Part shown: piece by piece, positions 13,380 through 20,626 of the stretch | Layout: each line of letters begins with the position of its first letter | Position numbering within the stretch: position 1 is the stretch's first letter | Assembly: GCA_035760645.1 (NCBI GenBank) | Contig: DASTSO010000044.1 | Span: 1-27,672 of the forward strand | DNA length: 27,672 nucleotides | Reading direction: 5' to 3' | DNA from: DASSTY01 sp035760645 | Lineage (GTDB): Bacteria > Gemmatimonadota > Gemmatimonadetes > Gemmatimonadales > GWC2-71-9 | Notes under the pieces: model-generated | Database searches by the model: none | What the model was told of the DNA's origin: nothing | The model's input: only the letters and a program-made list of their open reading frames with translations | Position numbers and translations under genes: made by a program

Positions 13380-13924
13380 GATGCGTCCTCGAGATGCGGA
13401 GCGAGTCGCGCGCGCAGCACGCGGCGCGCATGAAAGACGTCGGAGCGGATCGTCCCCTCGGGCCGGCCGAGCATCTCGGCGATCTCGCCCGACGTGTAGC
13501 CCTCGGCGTCGAAGAGCATGAGGGCGAGCCGCGCGCGCTCGGGCAGCAGGGCCATCGCGGCGGCGAGCCGCTCGCGCAGCAGGGCCCGGGCCGTCTCCTG
13601 CTCGGGGCTCGCCGCCGGCGAGGGCTGCGCCTCGGCGATCGGCTCCGCGCGGCGTACCCGCTCGCGGCGGCGCACGTTCCTGGCGGCGTTCAGCACGATG
13701 CGCATGAGCCACGGCCGGAACGGCCGCGCCGGGTCGTAGCGCGCGATGTTGCGCCACGCCGAGAGGAAGGCGTCCTGCACGGCATCGTCGGCGTCGGCGT
13801 CGTCGTGCAGCACCACGCGCGCGACGCGCCGCGCCTCCGCCGCGTAGCGTCGGGCCATGGTCGAGAACGCCTCGTCGTCGCCTCGGGCCAGGCGGGCGGC
13901 CAGTTCGGGATCATCCACGCCCAC
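13376..13924 (-). CDS. ECF (sigma-70 family) RNA polymerase sigma factor
   Basis: The protein has 182 residues from the GTG at 13924. Region 2 spans about 10-85 (DDEAFSTMARRYAAEARRVARVVL, DADDAVQDAFLSAWRNIARYDPARPFRPWLMRIVLNAARNVRRR) and region 4 about 118-175 (LLPERARLALMLFDAEGYTSGEIAEMLGRPEGTIRSDVFHARRVLRARL shortened here to its landmarks EGYTSGEIAEMLG and GTIRSDVFHARR). ECF factors of this type direct polymerase to stress promoters and are held by the co-encoded anti-sigma. A second GTG at 13918 is an alternative start. The start codon directly follows the stop of the small membrane gene at 13925. Confidence 0.9.
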   Translation of the reverse strand: MGVDDPELAARLARGDDEAFSTMARRYAAEARRVARVVLHDDADADDAVQDAFLSAWRNIARYDPARPFRPWLMRIVLNAARNVRRRERVRRAEPIAEAQPSPAASPEQETARALLRERLAAAMALLPERARLALMLFDAEGYTSGEIAEMLGRPEGTIRSDVFHARRVLRARLAPHLEDAS

Positions 13925-14204
13925 TCATATGCGCGGGGTCCCCGATTCGTTGGCCGGCTCGTCCCAGCGCCCCTCGTCGCGCCCGGCGCCGGGCGCGGCA
14001 CCGCGCTCGCCCGCGTGCTCGCGCCGGAACTCGGCGCGCTCCGCGTCGGCGGCCTGCTTCTGCCGATCGCGCCACTCGGCGAACAGCTTGCGCCGCCGCG
14101 GCGGCGAGGAGGAGCGCCGCGCCGAGGAGGCCCGGAACGACGCCCGGGAGCCGTCGCGTCTGTCGCGTCTGTCGCGTCTGTCGCGTCTGGTGCAGTTGCC
14201 GCAT
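13925..14204 (-). pseudogene. Small membrane protein gene, apparently frameshifted
   Basis: From the ATG at 14204 (GAGGG about 9 bases upstream) one frame reads MRQLHQTR, three QTR repeats, then a membrane helix VVPGLLGAALLLAAAA. After about 14090 that frame turns into Arg/Ala-rich non-protein-like sequence. A different minus-strand frame then shows strong coding character: RKLFAEWRDRQKQAADAERAEFRREHAGE, broken here as RKLFAEWRDRQK then QAADAERAEFRREHAG, ending with SGTPRI and a TGA at 13925. Joining the two needs one extra base to be skipped near 14087-14100, inside a GC-only run. The joined product, a single helix with a charged cytoplasmic tail of about 60 residues, looks natural. It may be a real frameshift mutation, a sequencing error or a programmed shift. 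It lies in the sigma-factor gene group. Confidence 0.5.
14152..14187. repeat. 9-bp tandem repeat (TGTCGCGTC), about four copies
   Basis: Three perfect copies of TGTCGCGTC (14161-14187) follow one with a single change (14152-14160). On the minus strand they encode the QTR repeats of the small membrane protein near its N-terminus. Being a multiple of three, changes in copy number would keep the frame. Confidence 0.85.
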
Positions 14205-14330
14205 CTGTCGAACCCTCGCGGAACCGGAGGAGCCCGCCGGCGGGATGCGGGCGCGGGCGCGGGCGTATGCGCGCGTCACGCCTTCGATGCGAGGTACACG
14301 GCGGGAGGGAGCGGCGTTGACGGCGCCCCG

Positions 14331-15185
14331 CTACTGCCTCGCCATCTCCACGTCGTTCACTCCCGCCGGGCCGAGGGAGAGGACGAGGTTCTGGGCGCGG
14401 AAGCCGGGGGCGGTGACGCGCACGACCTGGCTGCGGCAGTCGTCGACGAGGTGCCGGTCGAAGGTGAGCGAGTAGGCGCCCGTCTCGTCGGCGAAGGTGA
14501 CGTATGGGGTGCCGAGGATCTGGAGGTGCGCGCCCGGGAGGGGGACGCCGCTGGTCGAGTAGACGCGGCCGTGCACCGTGCCGAGCTCGACCGGGGCGTC
14601 GGGCTCGCGCGGGCGCGGGGTGCAGCGGTTGCCCTCGTCGGGGATGTAGACCGGCAGCCCGGCGATCGCCACCGGGCCCGGCTGGTTCGGGTTCGCGCGG
14701 CGGCCGCCGAAGAGCCGCTTCGCCTCCGATTCGAGCGTCCCCTGGGGACCGGTCGTCGCGGCCGGGGCCGGGGTGGTCGGCGCGGGCTGCGGCGTGACGG
14801 GTGTCGGTGCCGCAGGGGGCGCCGGGCTCGCCGGCGCGGGCGGCGCCGGCCGCGCGGCGGGGGACATCGGCGCGGGCTCGTCGTGCGGCGGCGCGGGCGG
14901 TGTCCGGGGCGTCTCGGGCGGCGGGGGCGCCGGGGGCTGCGGCGCCGGCATCCGCTCGGGCGGCGGCGGCGGGACGTAGACCATCTGCACCTGCGGCTGC
15001 GTGGCGCGCGCCGGGACCGGCTCGCCGGGCACGTCGCGGCCGTCCGGCTGCCGTCGCAGGAGCAGGACGAGCAGGATGATCCCCAGGTGGAGGGCCAGAC
15101 TGCCGAGCCACGCGCTCCAGGAGCGCCGGGGTGGCGGGAGCGGGGCGATCGGGTCGATCGGATCGGGGGGACGGGCCGCGGACAT
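14331..15185 (-). CDS. TonB-like protein with a carboxypeptidase-regulatory-like C-terminal domain
   Basis: The 284-residue protein has a short cytoplasmic N-terminus, one membrane helix near 26-43 (WLGSLALHLGIILLVLLL, very TonB-like), a proline-rich spacer of about 100 residues with many PPPP and AP runs, and a C-terminal domain near 185-284. Instead of a TonB C-terminal domain this contains GTVHGRVYSTSGVPLPGAHL and FADETGAYSLTF, the pattern of a CarboxypepD_reg beta-sandwich, the fold often found at the N-terminus of TonB-dependent receptors. It is thus a periplasm-spanning anchor with an unusual head. The ATG at 15185 has no ribosome site; TAGGTT lies exactly 8 bases upstream, suggesting a leaderless transcript. 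It may head the leftward sigma-factor group. Confidence 0.78.
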   Translation of the reverse strand: MSAARPPDPIDPIAPLPPPRRSWSAWLGSLALHLGIILLVLLLRRQPDGRDVPGEPVPARATQPQVQMVYVPPPPPERMPAPQPPAPPPPETPRTPPAPPHDEPAPMSPAARPAPPAPASPAPPAAPTPVTPQPAPTTPAPAATTGPQGTLESEAKRLFGGRRANPNQPGPVAIAGLPVYIPDEGNRCTPRPREPDAPVELGTVHGRVYSTSGVPLPGAHLQILGTPYVTFADETGAYSLTFDRHLVDDCRSQVVRVTAPGFRAQNLVLSLGPAGVNDVEMARQ

Positions 15186-15193
15186 CGGGGTGA

Positions 15194-15199
15194 AACCTA
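15194..15199 (-). promoter_or_regulatory. Candidate -10 element (TAGGTT), 8 bases before the TonB-like ATG
   Basis: On the minus strand TAGGTT ends 8 bases before the ATG at 15185 and no Shine-Dalgarno sequence lies between. Hexamer and spacing match the pattern at the hydrolase and leuS genes. Confidence 0.45.
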
Positions 15200-15301
15200 A
15201 TCCCCGGCCCCGGCGTTCCCCAGCGCTCCGACGGTGCGACGGTGATGCAGATCACACACGGGCGGCGCCGCAGAGCGCAACTTGAAGCTTGGCGGGCCGA
15301 T

Positions 15302-15349
15302 CCGCCGCCATATCCGCAGACACGTCCGCCGGTTCGTCCGCAGGTACGT
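15302..15349. repeat. 12-bp imperfect tandem repeat upstream of egtB
   Basis: Four 12-base units begin CCGC and mostly end CGT: CCGCCGCCATAT, CCGCAGACACGT, CCGCCGGTTCGT and CCGCAGGTACGT. In the frame of egtB they would encode a tetrapeptide repeat of the form (I/V)RR(H/F/Y) upstream of the chosen start. They lie in the divergent gap between the TonB-like gene and egtB and could be a multi-site protein-binding region. Confidence 0.6.
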
Positions 15350-15368
15350 CCGCTCCACAGGTGTACGC

Positions 15369-16706
15369 ATGTCCCTTACCGCTCCTGCCGTCGCCATCTC
15401 CGGCGGCACCGGCCGCCTCCGCCGTCGCCTCGCCGATCTGCTCCGGGAGGCGCGCGAGCGCACGCTGCTGCTCATCGCCCCGCTCGAGGAGGCGGACCTC
15501 GCCCGCCAGCACGACCCGCTGATGGGGCCGATCCTCTGGGACCTGGGGCACATCGCGCGCTTCGAGGAGCTGTGGCTCACGCGCAACCTCGACGGCCCCG
15601 TGGAGTTCGGCGAGATGCCGGGCCTCTTCAACCCGTTCGAGCACCCGCGGCGCACGCGCGGCGCGCTCGCGCTCCCCTCGCTCGCCGAGACGCTGCGCAC
15701 GATGGCCGAGATCCGCGAGCGGGTGCTCGAGCGGCTGGAGACGGCGGACCTGGGCGGCGACGCGCCGCTCCTGCGCGACGGCTACGTCTATCGCATGGTC
15801 CTGCAGCACGAGTACCAGCACGACGAGACCATTCTCCAGACGCTTCGGCTCAAGCAGGGTGCACCGTATCGCGCGCCGCGCGCGCTCACCCCGCCGGCGG
15901 GCCGGCGACTCGCCGATCCGGGGACGATGGTGCGCTTCCCCGGCGGCGCGGTGGAGCTCGGCACCGACGACCGCACGGTGGCCTACGACAACGAGCGGCC
16001 GCGCCACGTGGTCGAGCTGGCGCCGTTCTGGATCGACGCCGCGCCGGTGACGAACGCCGATTTCGTCACCTTCATGGGCGACGGCGGCTACGACCGGCGC
16101 GAGCTCTGGTCCGAGGCGGGCTGGGCGTGGCGCACCGAGTCGGGCGAGCGCGCGCCGAAGTACTGGGAGTGGGCCGACGGCGAGTGGCTGGTGCACTGGT
16201 ACGATCGCACCGAGCCGCTCGCGCTCACGCATCCCGTCTGCCACGTCTGTTACTACGAGGCGGAGGCCTACGCGCGGTGGGCGGGGAAGCGGCTCCCGAC
16301 CGAGGCCGAGTGGGAGGCGGCGGCGACGTGGGATCCGGCGGCGGGGCGGAAGCGCACCTATCCCTGGGGCGAGGTGCCGCCGACCCGCTTCGTGGCGAAC
16401 CTCGACCAGCTCGCCTTCGAGACGGCGGCGGTGGGCGCCTACGAGTCGAACCGCTCGCCGATCGGCGCCTACGGCATGATCGGCGACGTCTGGGAGTGGA
16501 CGGCGAGCGACTTCGGGCCGTATCCCGGCTACGAGAGCTTCCCTTATCGCGAGTACTCGGAGGTGTTCTTCGGCCCCGAGTACAAGGTGCTGCGCGGCGG
16601 CTCCTGGGCCACGCGCCCGGGGGCGATCCGCGGCACCTTCCGCAACTGGGACTATCCCGTCCGCCGCCAGATCTTCAGCGGCTTCCGCTGCGCCCGCGAC
16701 GCGTGA
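15369..16706 (+). CDS. egtB: Ergothioneine biosynthesis protein EgtB (iron-dependent sulfoxide synthase)
   Basis: The 445-residue protein has the two EgtB domains. The N-terminal DinB-like domain carries the iron ligands: H61 in LWDLGHIARFEE, and H147 and H151 in LQHEYQHDET. The C-terminal formylglycine-generating-enzyme-like domain runs from about 185 to 445 and includes RLPTEAEWEAAA, YPWG, GDVWEWTAS, VLRGGSWATRP and GFRCARD. EgtB joins hercynine to gamma-glutamylcysteine or cysteine using oxygen and Fe(II), forming the sulfoxide precursor of ergothioneine. The ATG at 15369, with AGG about 8 bases before it, is preferred over the in-frame ATG at 15282, which would add a repetitive Arg-rich extension. 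The stop overlaps the egtD GTG (GTGA). Confidence 0.93.
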   Translation: MSLTAPAVAISGGTGRLRRRLADLLREARERTLLLIAPLEEADLARQHDPLMGPILWDLGHIARFEELWLTRNLDGPVEFGEMPGLFNPFEHPRRTRGALALPSLAETLRTMAEIRERVLERLETADLGGDAPLLRDGYVYRMVLQHEYQHDETILQTLRLKQGAPYRAPRALTPPAGRRLADPGTMVRFPGGAVELGTDDRTVAYDNERPRHVVELAPFWIDAAPVTNADFVTFMGDGGYDRRELWSEAGWAWRTESGERAPKYWEWADGEWLVHWYDRTEPLALTHPVCHVCYYEAEAYARWAGKRLPTEAEWEAAATWDPAAGRKRTYPWGEVPPTRFVANLDQLAFETAAVGAYESNRSPIGAYGMIGDVWEWTASDFGPYPGYESFPYREYSEVFFGPEYKVLRGGSWATRPGAIRGTFRNWDYPVRRQIFSGFRCARDA

Positions 16707-17671
16707 AGGCGCACCTGCCCGCGGCCGGCACGCCCGAGCGCACCGAGGTGAGCATTCTCGCCGAGGTGCGCGCGGGCCTCTCGGCGCGCCACAAGCGGCT
16801 GCCGTCGAAGTACTTCTACGACCAGCGCGGCTCCGAGCTCTTCGAGGCGATCACGCGCCTGCCCGAGTACTATCTCACGCGCGCCGAGCGGGAGATCCTC
16901 GCGGGGTGGATGCCCGAGCTGATGCCGGCGCTGCGGCCGCGCGGGCTCGTCGAGCTCGGCGCCGGGAGCGGGGCCAAGACGCGCGTGCTGCTCGACGCGA
17001 TGCGCGCCACCGGCGCGCTCGAGGCCTACCTGCCGATCGACGTGAGCGGGACGTTCCTGCAGGAGACGGCCGAGCGGCTGCGGGCGGAGTATCCGGGCCT
17101 CGTGGTGCGGCCGGTCGTGGCGGACATCGAGGTCGAGCTCGAGCTGCCGCGCGCGCTGCCCGCGCCCGCGCTCTTCGCCCTCCTCGGCAGCACGATCGGC
17201 AACTTCACCACGCCGCAGGCCGTGAAGCTCCTCCGCCGCGTGCACGCCGCCATGCGCCCGGGCGACTGGTTCCTCCTCGGCGCCGACCTGCGGAAGGATC
17301 CCGCCGTGCTGCGCGCGGCGTACAACGACGCGGCGGGGCTCACGGCCGAGTTCAACCGCAACATCCTCCACGTCCTCAACGCCCAGCTCGGCGCCGACTT
17401 CGCCCCCGCGCGCTTCCGGCACCGCGCCTTCTACAACCGCACCGCGCACCGCATCGAGATGCACCTCGTCGCCGAGGGCGCACAGACGGTGACGATTCCC
17501 GGGATGGGCCTCGTGCACTTCGCCGACGGCGAGACGATCCGCACCGAGATCAGCTGCAAGTACGACCGCGCGGCGATCGAGGACCTCTTCTACGACGCGG
17601 GGCTGAAGCTCGAGGCGTGGCGCACCGACGCCGAGGGGCGCTTCGCCGTCGCGCTGGCCTCGCGGCTCTGA
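16703..17671 (+). CDS. egtD: L-histidine N(alpha)-methyltransferase EgtD
   Basis: The 322-residue protein starts at the GTG overlapping the egtB stop. It is a SAM-dependent methyltransferase with the EgtD signature KYFYDQRGSELFEAITRLPEYYLTR near 36-60, the SAM loop LVELGAGSGAKTRVLL near 82-97, PIDVSGTFL, and LFALLGSTIGNF. The C-terminal half carries FYNRTAHRIEMHLV and FADGETIRTEISCKY, typical of the histidine-binding part. It trimethylates L-histidine to hercynine, the first step of ergothioneine synthesis, in the cytoplasm. Length matches the family. Confidence 0.94.
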   Translation: MKAHLPAAGTPERTEVSILAEVRAGLSARHKRLPSKYFYDQRGSELFEAITRLPEYYLTRAEREILAGWMPELMPALRPRGLVELGAGSGAKTRVLLDAMRATGALEAYLPIDVSGTFLQETAERLRAEYPGLVVRPVVADIEVELELPRALPAPALFALLGSTIGNFTTPQAVKLLRRVHAAMRPGDWFLLGADLRKDPAVLRAAYNDAAGLTAEFNRNILHVLNAQLGADFAPARFRHRAFYNRTAHRIEMHLVAEGAQTVTIPGMGLVHFADGETIRTEISCKYDRAAIEDLFYDAGLKLEAWRTDAEGRFAVALASRL

Positions 17672-17685
17672 GGCGCGGCACGCCG

Positions 17686-18981
17686 ATGCGCGGGAGTACG
17701 CCGATTCGCGATCTCGCCTCGCTGGCCGAGCACCTGAAGGGCTACGCCTTCGGGCTCGACCCCGCCGGCGCGGCGGGCGCCGACCGCCGCCGGATCGGCG
17801 CGGAGGCCGAGCTGCTCGTGTGGGAGCTGGACAGCGGTGCCGTCGCCTCGGTCGAGCGGACGACCACCGTCCTGCGCGCTCACGGCGCGCCGCTCGGCTG
17901 GGTCGAGGGCCGGACGCGGAAGGGACACGTGTCGTTCGCGCTGCCCGCGGGCGGTGCCGTCACCTTCGAGCCGGGCGGGCAGCTCGAGTACGCCTCGCCG
18001 CCGCTGCCGACCGCGTCGGCGCTGCTGGATCACCTCGCCGCGGTGCTCGAGCCGCTGCGGCTCGGGGCCGAGGAGGCGGGGCTCGAGCTCCTCGCGCTCG
18101 GGCTCGACCCGCTGCATCCGCCCGAGGCGGCGCCGCTCCAGCTCGGGGGCCCGCGCTACGGCGCGATGGCCGAGTATTTCGCGGCGCTGGGGCCGGCGGG
18201 GGCGCGCATGATGCGGCAGACGGCGGCCTTCCAGGTGAGTCTCGACGGCGGGGCGGCGCCCTTCCTGCGCTGGACGCTGCTCAACCGGCTCGCCCCGGTG
18301 CTCGTGGCGATGTTCGCCAACTCGCCGCTCTACGCCGGCCGCCCCACGGGCGACGCGAGCCATCGCGCCGCCACCTGGCGCGCGCTCGACTCGAGCCGCA
18401 CCGGGATCTTCGTGGATCCGGCCGCGCCGGTCGCCAGCTATCTCGAGTTCGCGCTCTGCGCGCCGTGGATGCTGCGCCGCACCGAGATCGATGCGCGGGG
18501 GCGCTGGCTCCCCTTCTGCGGCTGGCTCGCGCGCGGCGAGGGGACGCTCGAGGAGTGGGAGGAGCATCTCTCCACGCTCTTCCCCGAGGTGCGCCCGCAC
18601 GGCCGGCTCGAGGTGCGCTCGATGGACGCGATCGACCCGGAGTGGTACGCCGCGCCGGTCGCCCTGCTCGTCGGCCTCGCCTACGACCGCGCCACGCTCG
18701 CGCAGGCGACCGAACTCCTCTGGGCGGTGGACCCCGAGTTGCTGCAGCGCGCCGGTGCCCGCGGTCTCGCCGACCCCACCCTCGCCCGCCTCGCCACCGA
18801 TCTCTGCGATCTCGCCCTCGCCGGCTGCGCACGGCTCGGCCCGGCCTACATCGCCCCGCACCACCTCGCCGTCGCCGGCGAGTTCTTCGACCGGTACACG
18901 CGGCGGGGAAGGGCGCCGGGGGACGATACGGGCGGCCAGGGGCGGGCGATGGCGGTCGAGGGCGGGTACGGGGGGCCGTGA
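17686..18981 (+). CDS. egtA: Glutamate-cysteine ligase EgtA
   Basis: The 431-residue protein belongs to the GCS2 glutamate-cysteine ligase family: RRIGAEAELLVWE near 35-47, VTFEPGGQLEYASPP, RYGAMAEYF, MMRQTAAFQVSLD, and RLEVRSMDAIDPEWY near 306-320. EgtA makes gamma-glutamylcysteine, the sulfur donor for the actinobacterial EgtB type. The ATG at 17686 lies 14 bases after the egtD stop, so the three genes form one operon. The C-terminal 35 residues are Gly/Arg-rich and probably disordered. Without the operon context it could also be read as a general glutamate-cysteine ligase. No egtC or egtE is visible in the window. Confidence 0.9.
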   Translation: MRGSTPIRDLASLAEHLKGYAFGLDPAGAAGADRRRIGAEAELLVWELDSGAVASVERTTTVLRAHGAPLGWVEGRTRKGHVSFALPAGGAVTFEPGGQLEYASPPLPTASALLDHLAAVLEPLRLGAEEAGLELLALGLDPLHPPEAAPLQLGGPRYGAMAEYFAALGPAGARMMRQTAAFQVSLDGGAAPFLRWTLLNRLAPVLVAMFANSPLYAGRPTGDASHRAATWRALDSSRTGIFVDPAAPVASYLEFALCAPWMLRRTEIDARGRWLPFCGWLARGEGTLEEWEEHLSTLFPEVRPHGRLEVRSMDAIDPEWYAAPVALLVGLAYDRATLAQATELLWAVDPELLQRAGARGLADPTLARLATDLCDLALAGCARLGPAYIAPHHLAVAGEFFDRYTRRGRAPGDDTGGQGRAMAVEGGYGGP

Positions 18982-18988
18982 AACGCGA

Positions 18989-19023
18989 AACCCTCCGGTG
19001 CTCATCCCGAGCACCGGAGGGTT
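18989..19023. terminator. Strong bidirectional hairpin terminator
   Basis: A perfect 15-base stem (18989-19003 with 19009-19023) with a 5-base loop lies between egtA and the convergent chemoreceptor gene. CGTTTCGTTCT follows on the plus strand and a short A-rich stretch precedes it, giving weak U-rich tails on both sides. The inner stem shares CCTCCGGTG/CACCGGAGG with the other two convergent-gap hairpins, but the TAG-bearing outer arms are absent here. Confidence 0.75.
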
Positions 19024-19088
19024 CGTTTCGTTCTCGAGCGGCGTTCCGTGCCCGCCCCGCCCGCCCTGGACCGCCCTCGAGCACTCGA

Positions 19089-20372
19089 TCACCCCAGCCG
19101 GAATCCCCCGACCGCCCCCGTCAGCTTCTCCGCCGCGTCCGCCAGGTGGCCGGCCGAGCTCGAGATCTCGGCGGTCGAGGCGTTGAGCTCCTCGGCGGCG
19201 GCGGCGATCTGCTGGGCGGCGGCGGCGTAGTCCTCGGTGCCGGCGCTGACCTCCTTCATCCGGCCGGCGATCCCCTCGATCAGCTCGCGCACCGCGTCGG
19301 CGCTCGTCGAGATGCGGCGGGTCCACGCGTCGTTCGCCTCGGCGTCGGCGGCCACCGTCTTCAGTCCCTCGGCCGCGGCGTGCGCCGCGTCGCGCGCGGC
19401 CATCCCGCCCTGGCCCAGGCGCAGCAGGCGCTCGCGCGCGGTGCCGACGCGGGCGAGCACCTCCTGCACCGTGTCGCTCGTCGAGGTGGCGGCCTGCGCG
19501 GCCTGGCTCGCGAGCTTGCGGACCTCCTCGGCCACGACGCTGAAGCCCTTGCCCTCCTCGCCGGCGCGCGCCGCCTCGATCGAGGCGTTGAGGGCGAGCA
19601 TGTGCGTGCGCTTGGCGATCGCCTTCGTCTGGGTGACGAACTTCTCGATCTCGCCCGAGCTCTGGGCCAGCGCGTCGGCCTCGGCCGCGCCGCGCTCGAC
19701 CTCTTCGGCGAGCTTGAGGAGCTCGGCCGTGCTCGCGTCGAGGTGGGCGCGGTGGGCGCGCGCGGTGCGCGCGAGGGCGGCGTTGCGCTCGGCCGCCTGC
19801 ACGGCGCCGGTGGCGAGCTCCTGCGCGATGGCGAGGATGCGGCCCGCGTCGTCGGCCACCATGCGCACGGTTACGGCCTGCTGGGTGGCGCGCTCGGTGA
19901 GGTCGCTCGTCGTGCTCGCCACCTCCTCGGTCGAGGCGCTCATCTCCTGGGTCGAGGCGGCGATCTCCTCCGCCATCGCCGCGGCGTCGCTGGCGGCACC
20001 CTGGATCGCGCCGGTGAGGTTCCTGAGCGCCTCCACCATCGCCGTGATCGAGAGGACGAGCTGGCCCCCCGAGGTGCGGGCGAGCGCGGCCGGCACCTCG
20101 GGAATCGCGAGGTTGCCGTTGGTGACGGCCGCCGCCACCGACTCGGCCGTCGTGAGCGGCCGGACGACCTGGGCGTTGAGCCACCACACGATGAGCCCGG
20201 CGACGAGCGTCGTGAGCAGGGCGAAGCCGACCGTGGCGGCCGTGGCGACGCCGGGGCCCGGGGCGGCGAGCGCCCGGCCCAGGAGGGCGGCGAACCCGGC
20301 CGTGAGCGCCGCAACGGCGAGCACCGCGACGCGGACGAGCGACCAGACGATGTGCCTGCGCTTGGCGGACAT
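19089..20372 (-). CDS. Methyl-accepting chemotaxis protein without a periplasmic sensor domain
   Basis: The 427-residue protein has two closely spaced membrane helices (about 9-31 and 43-64) with only about ten residues between them, then a HAMP-like segment (NAQVVRPLTTAESVAAAV) and a long signalling coiled coil. The highly conserved hairpin tip is present near 245-285: IAKRTHMLALNASIEAARAG, followed by EEGKGFSVVAEEVRKLA. The usual QTN of the tip is RTH. A signal would have to come from the membrane, the cytoplasm or a partner protein. No other chemotaxis genes are in the window. TACGCT lies 8 bases before the ATG and no strong ribosome site is seen. Confidence 0.88.
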   Translation of the reverse strand: MSAKRRHIVWSLVRVAVLAVAALTAGFAALLGRALAAPGPGVATAATVGFALLTTLVAGLIVWWLNAQVVRPLTTAESVAAAVTNGNLAIPEVPAALARTSGGQLVLSITAMVEALRNLTGAIQGAASDAAAMAEEIAASTQEMSASTEEVASTTSDLTERATQQAVTVRMVADDAGRILAIAQELATGAVQAAERNAALARTARAHRAHLDASTAELLKLAEEVERGAAEADALAQSSGEIEKFVTQTKAIAKRTHMLALNASIEAARAGEEGKGFSVVAEEVRKLASQAAQAATSTSDTVQEVLARVGTARERLLRLGQGGMAARDAAHAAAEGLKTVAADAEANDAWTRRISTSADAVRELIEGIAGRMKEVSAGTEDYAAAAQQIAAAAEELNASTAEISSSAGHLADAAEKLTGAVGGFRLG

Positions 20373-20612
20373 GCGGTTCCAGCGTATGGAGAGGAAGGCG
20401 AGGACCGGCGCCGGAAGACCGGCGCGCCGGCCGAACCGGGGCGCTCGCGTGCAAGGACCACGCCGCCGGGTCGGCGGGCCCGGGGGCCGGGGTATCGGCT
20501 TGGGAGGGCGGGACCTGGCCGCCCCCGCTTCCCGGGGCGGACGGCGGCGGGCCTCGCGTTCCGCAAGAGCGCGCCCGGGTCCCGCCCGATCCCGTCCGCC
20601 CCGCGATTTCGC

Positions 20613-20618
20613 TAGATT
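20613..20618 (+). promoter_or_regulatory. Candidate -10 element (TAGATT), 8 bases before the leuS ATG
   Basis: TAGATT ends 8 bases before the leuS ATG at 20627, and the sequence between has no Shine-Dalgarno motif. This suggests a leaderless leuS mRNA. The 254-base gap between the chemoreceptor and leuS is otherwise GC-rich with several small palindromes but shows no T-box, leader peptide or RNA gene that I can recognise. Confidence 0.45.
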
Positions 20619-20626
20619 TCCGGGCT

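Noticed and set aside
14152..14187. Possible CRISPR-like array (with the 15302-15349 repeats).
   Set aside because: Units are 9 or 12 bases with no spacers and there are no cas genes.
15282..15368. N-terminal extension of EgtB with (I/V)RR(H/F/Y) repeats.
   Set aside because: The sequence is a 12-bp repeat, homologous EgtB proteins do not need it, and the ATG at 15369 has a reasonable ribosome site. Kept as a repeat instead.
20373..20626. T-box, riboswitch or small RNA upstream of leuS.
   Set aside because: No conserved T-box sequence or recognisable aptamer, and the likely promoter lies 8 bases before the ATG, leaving no leader.
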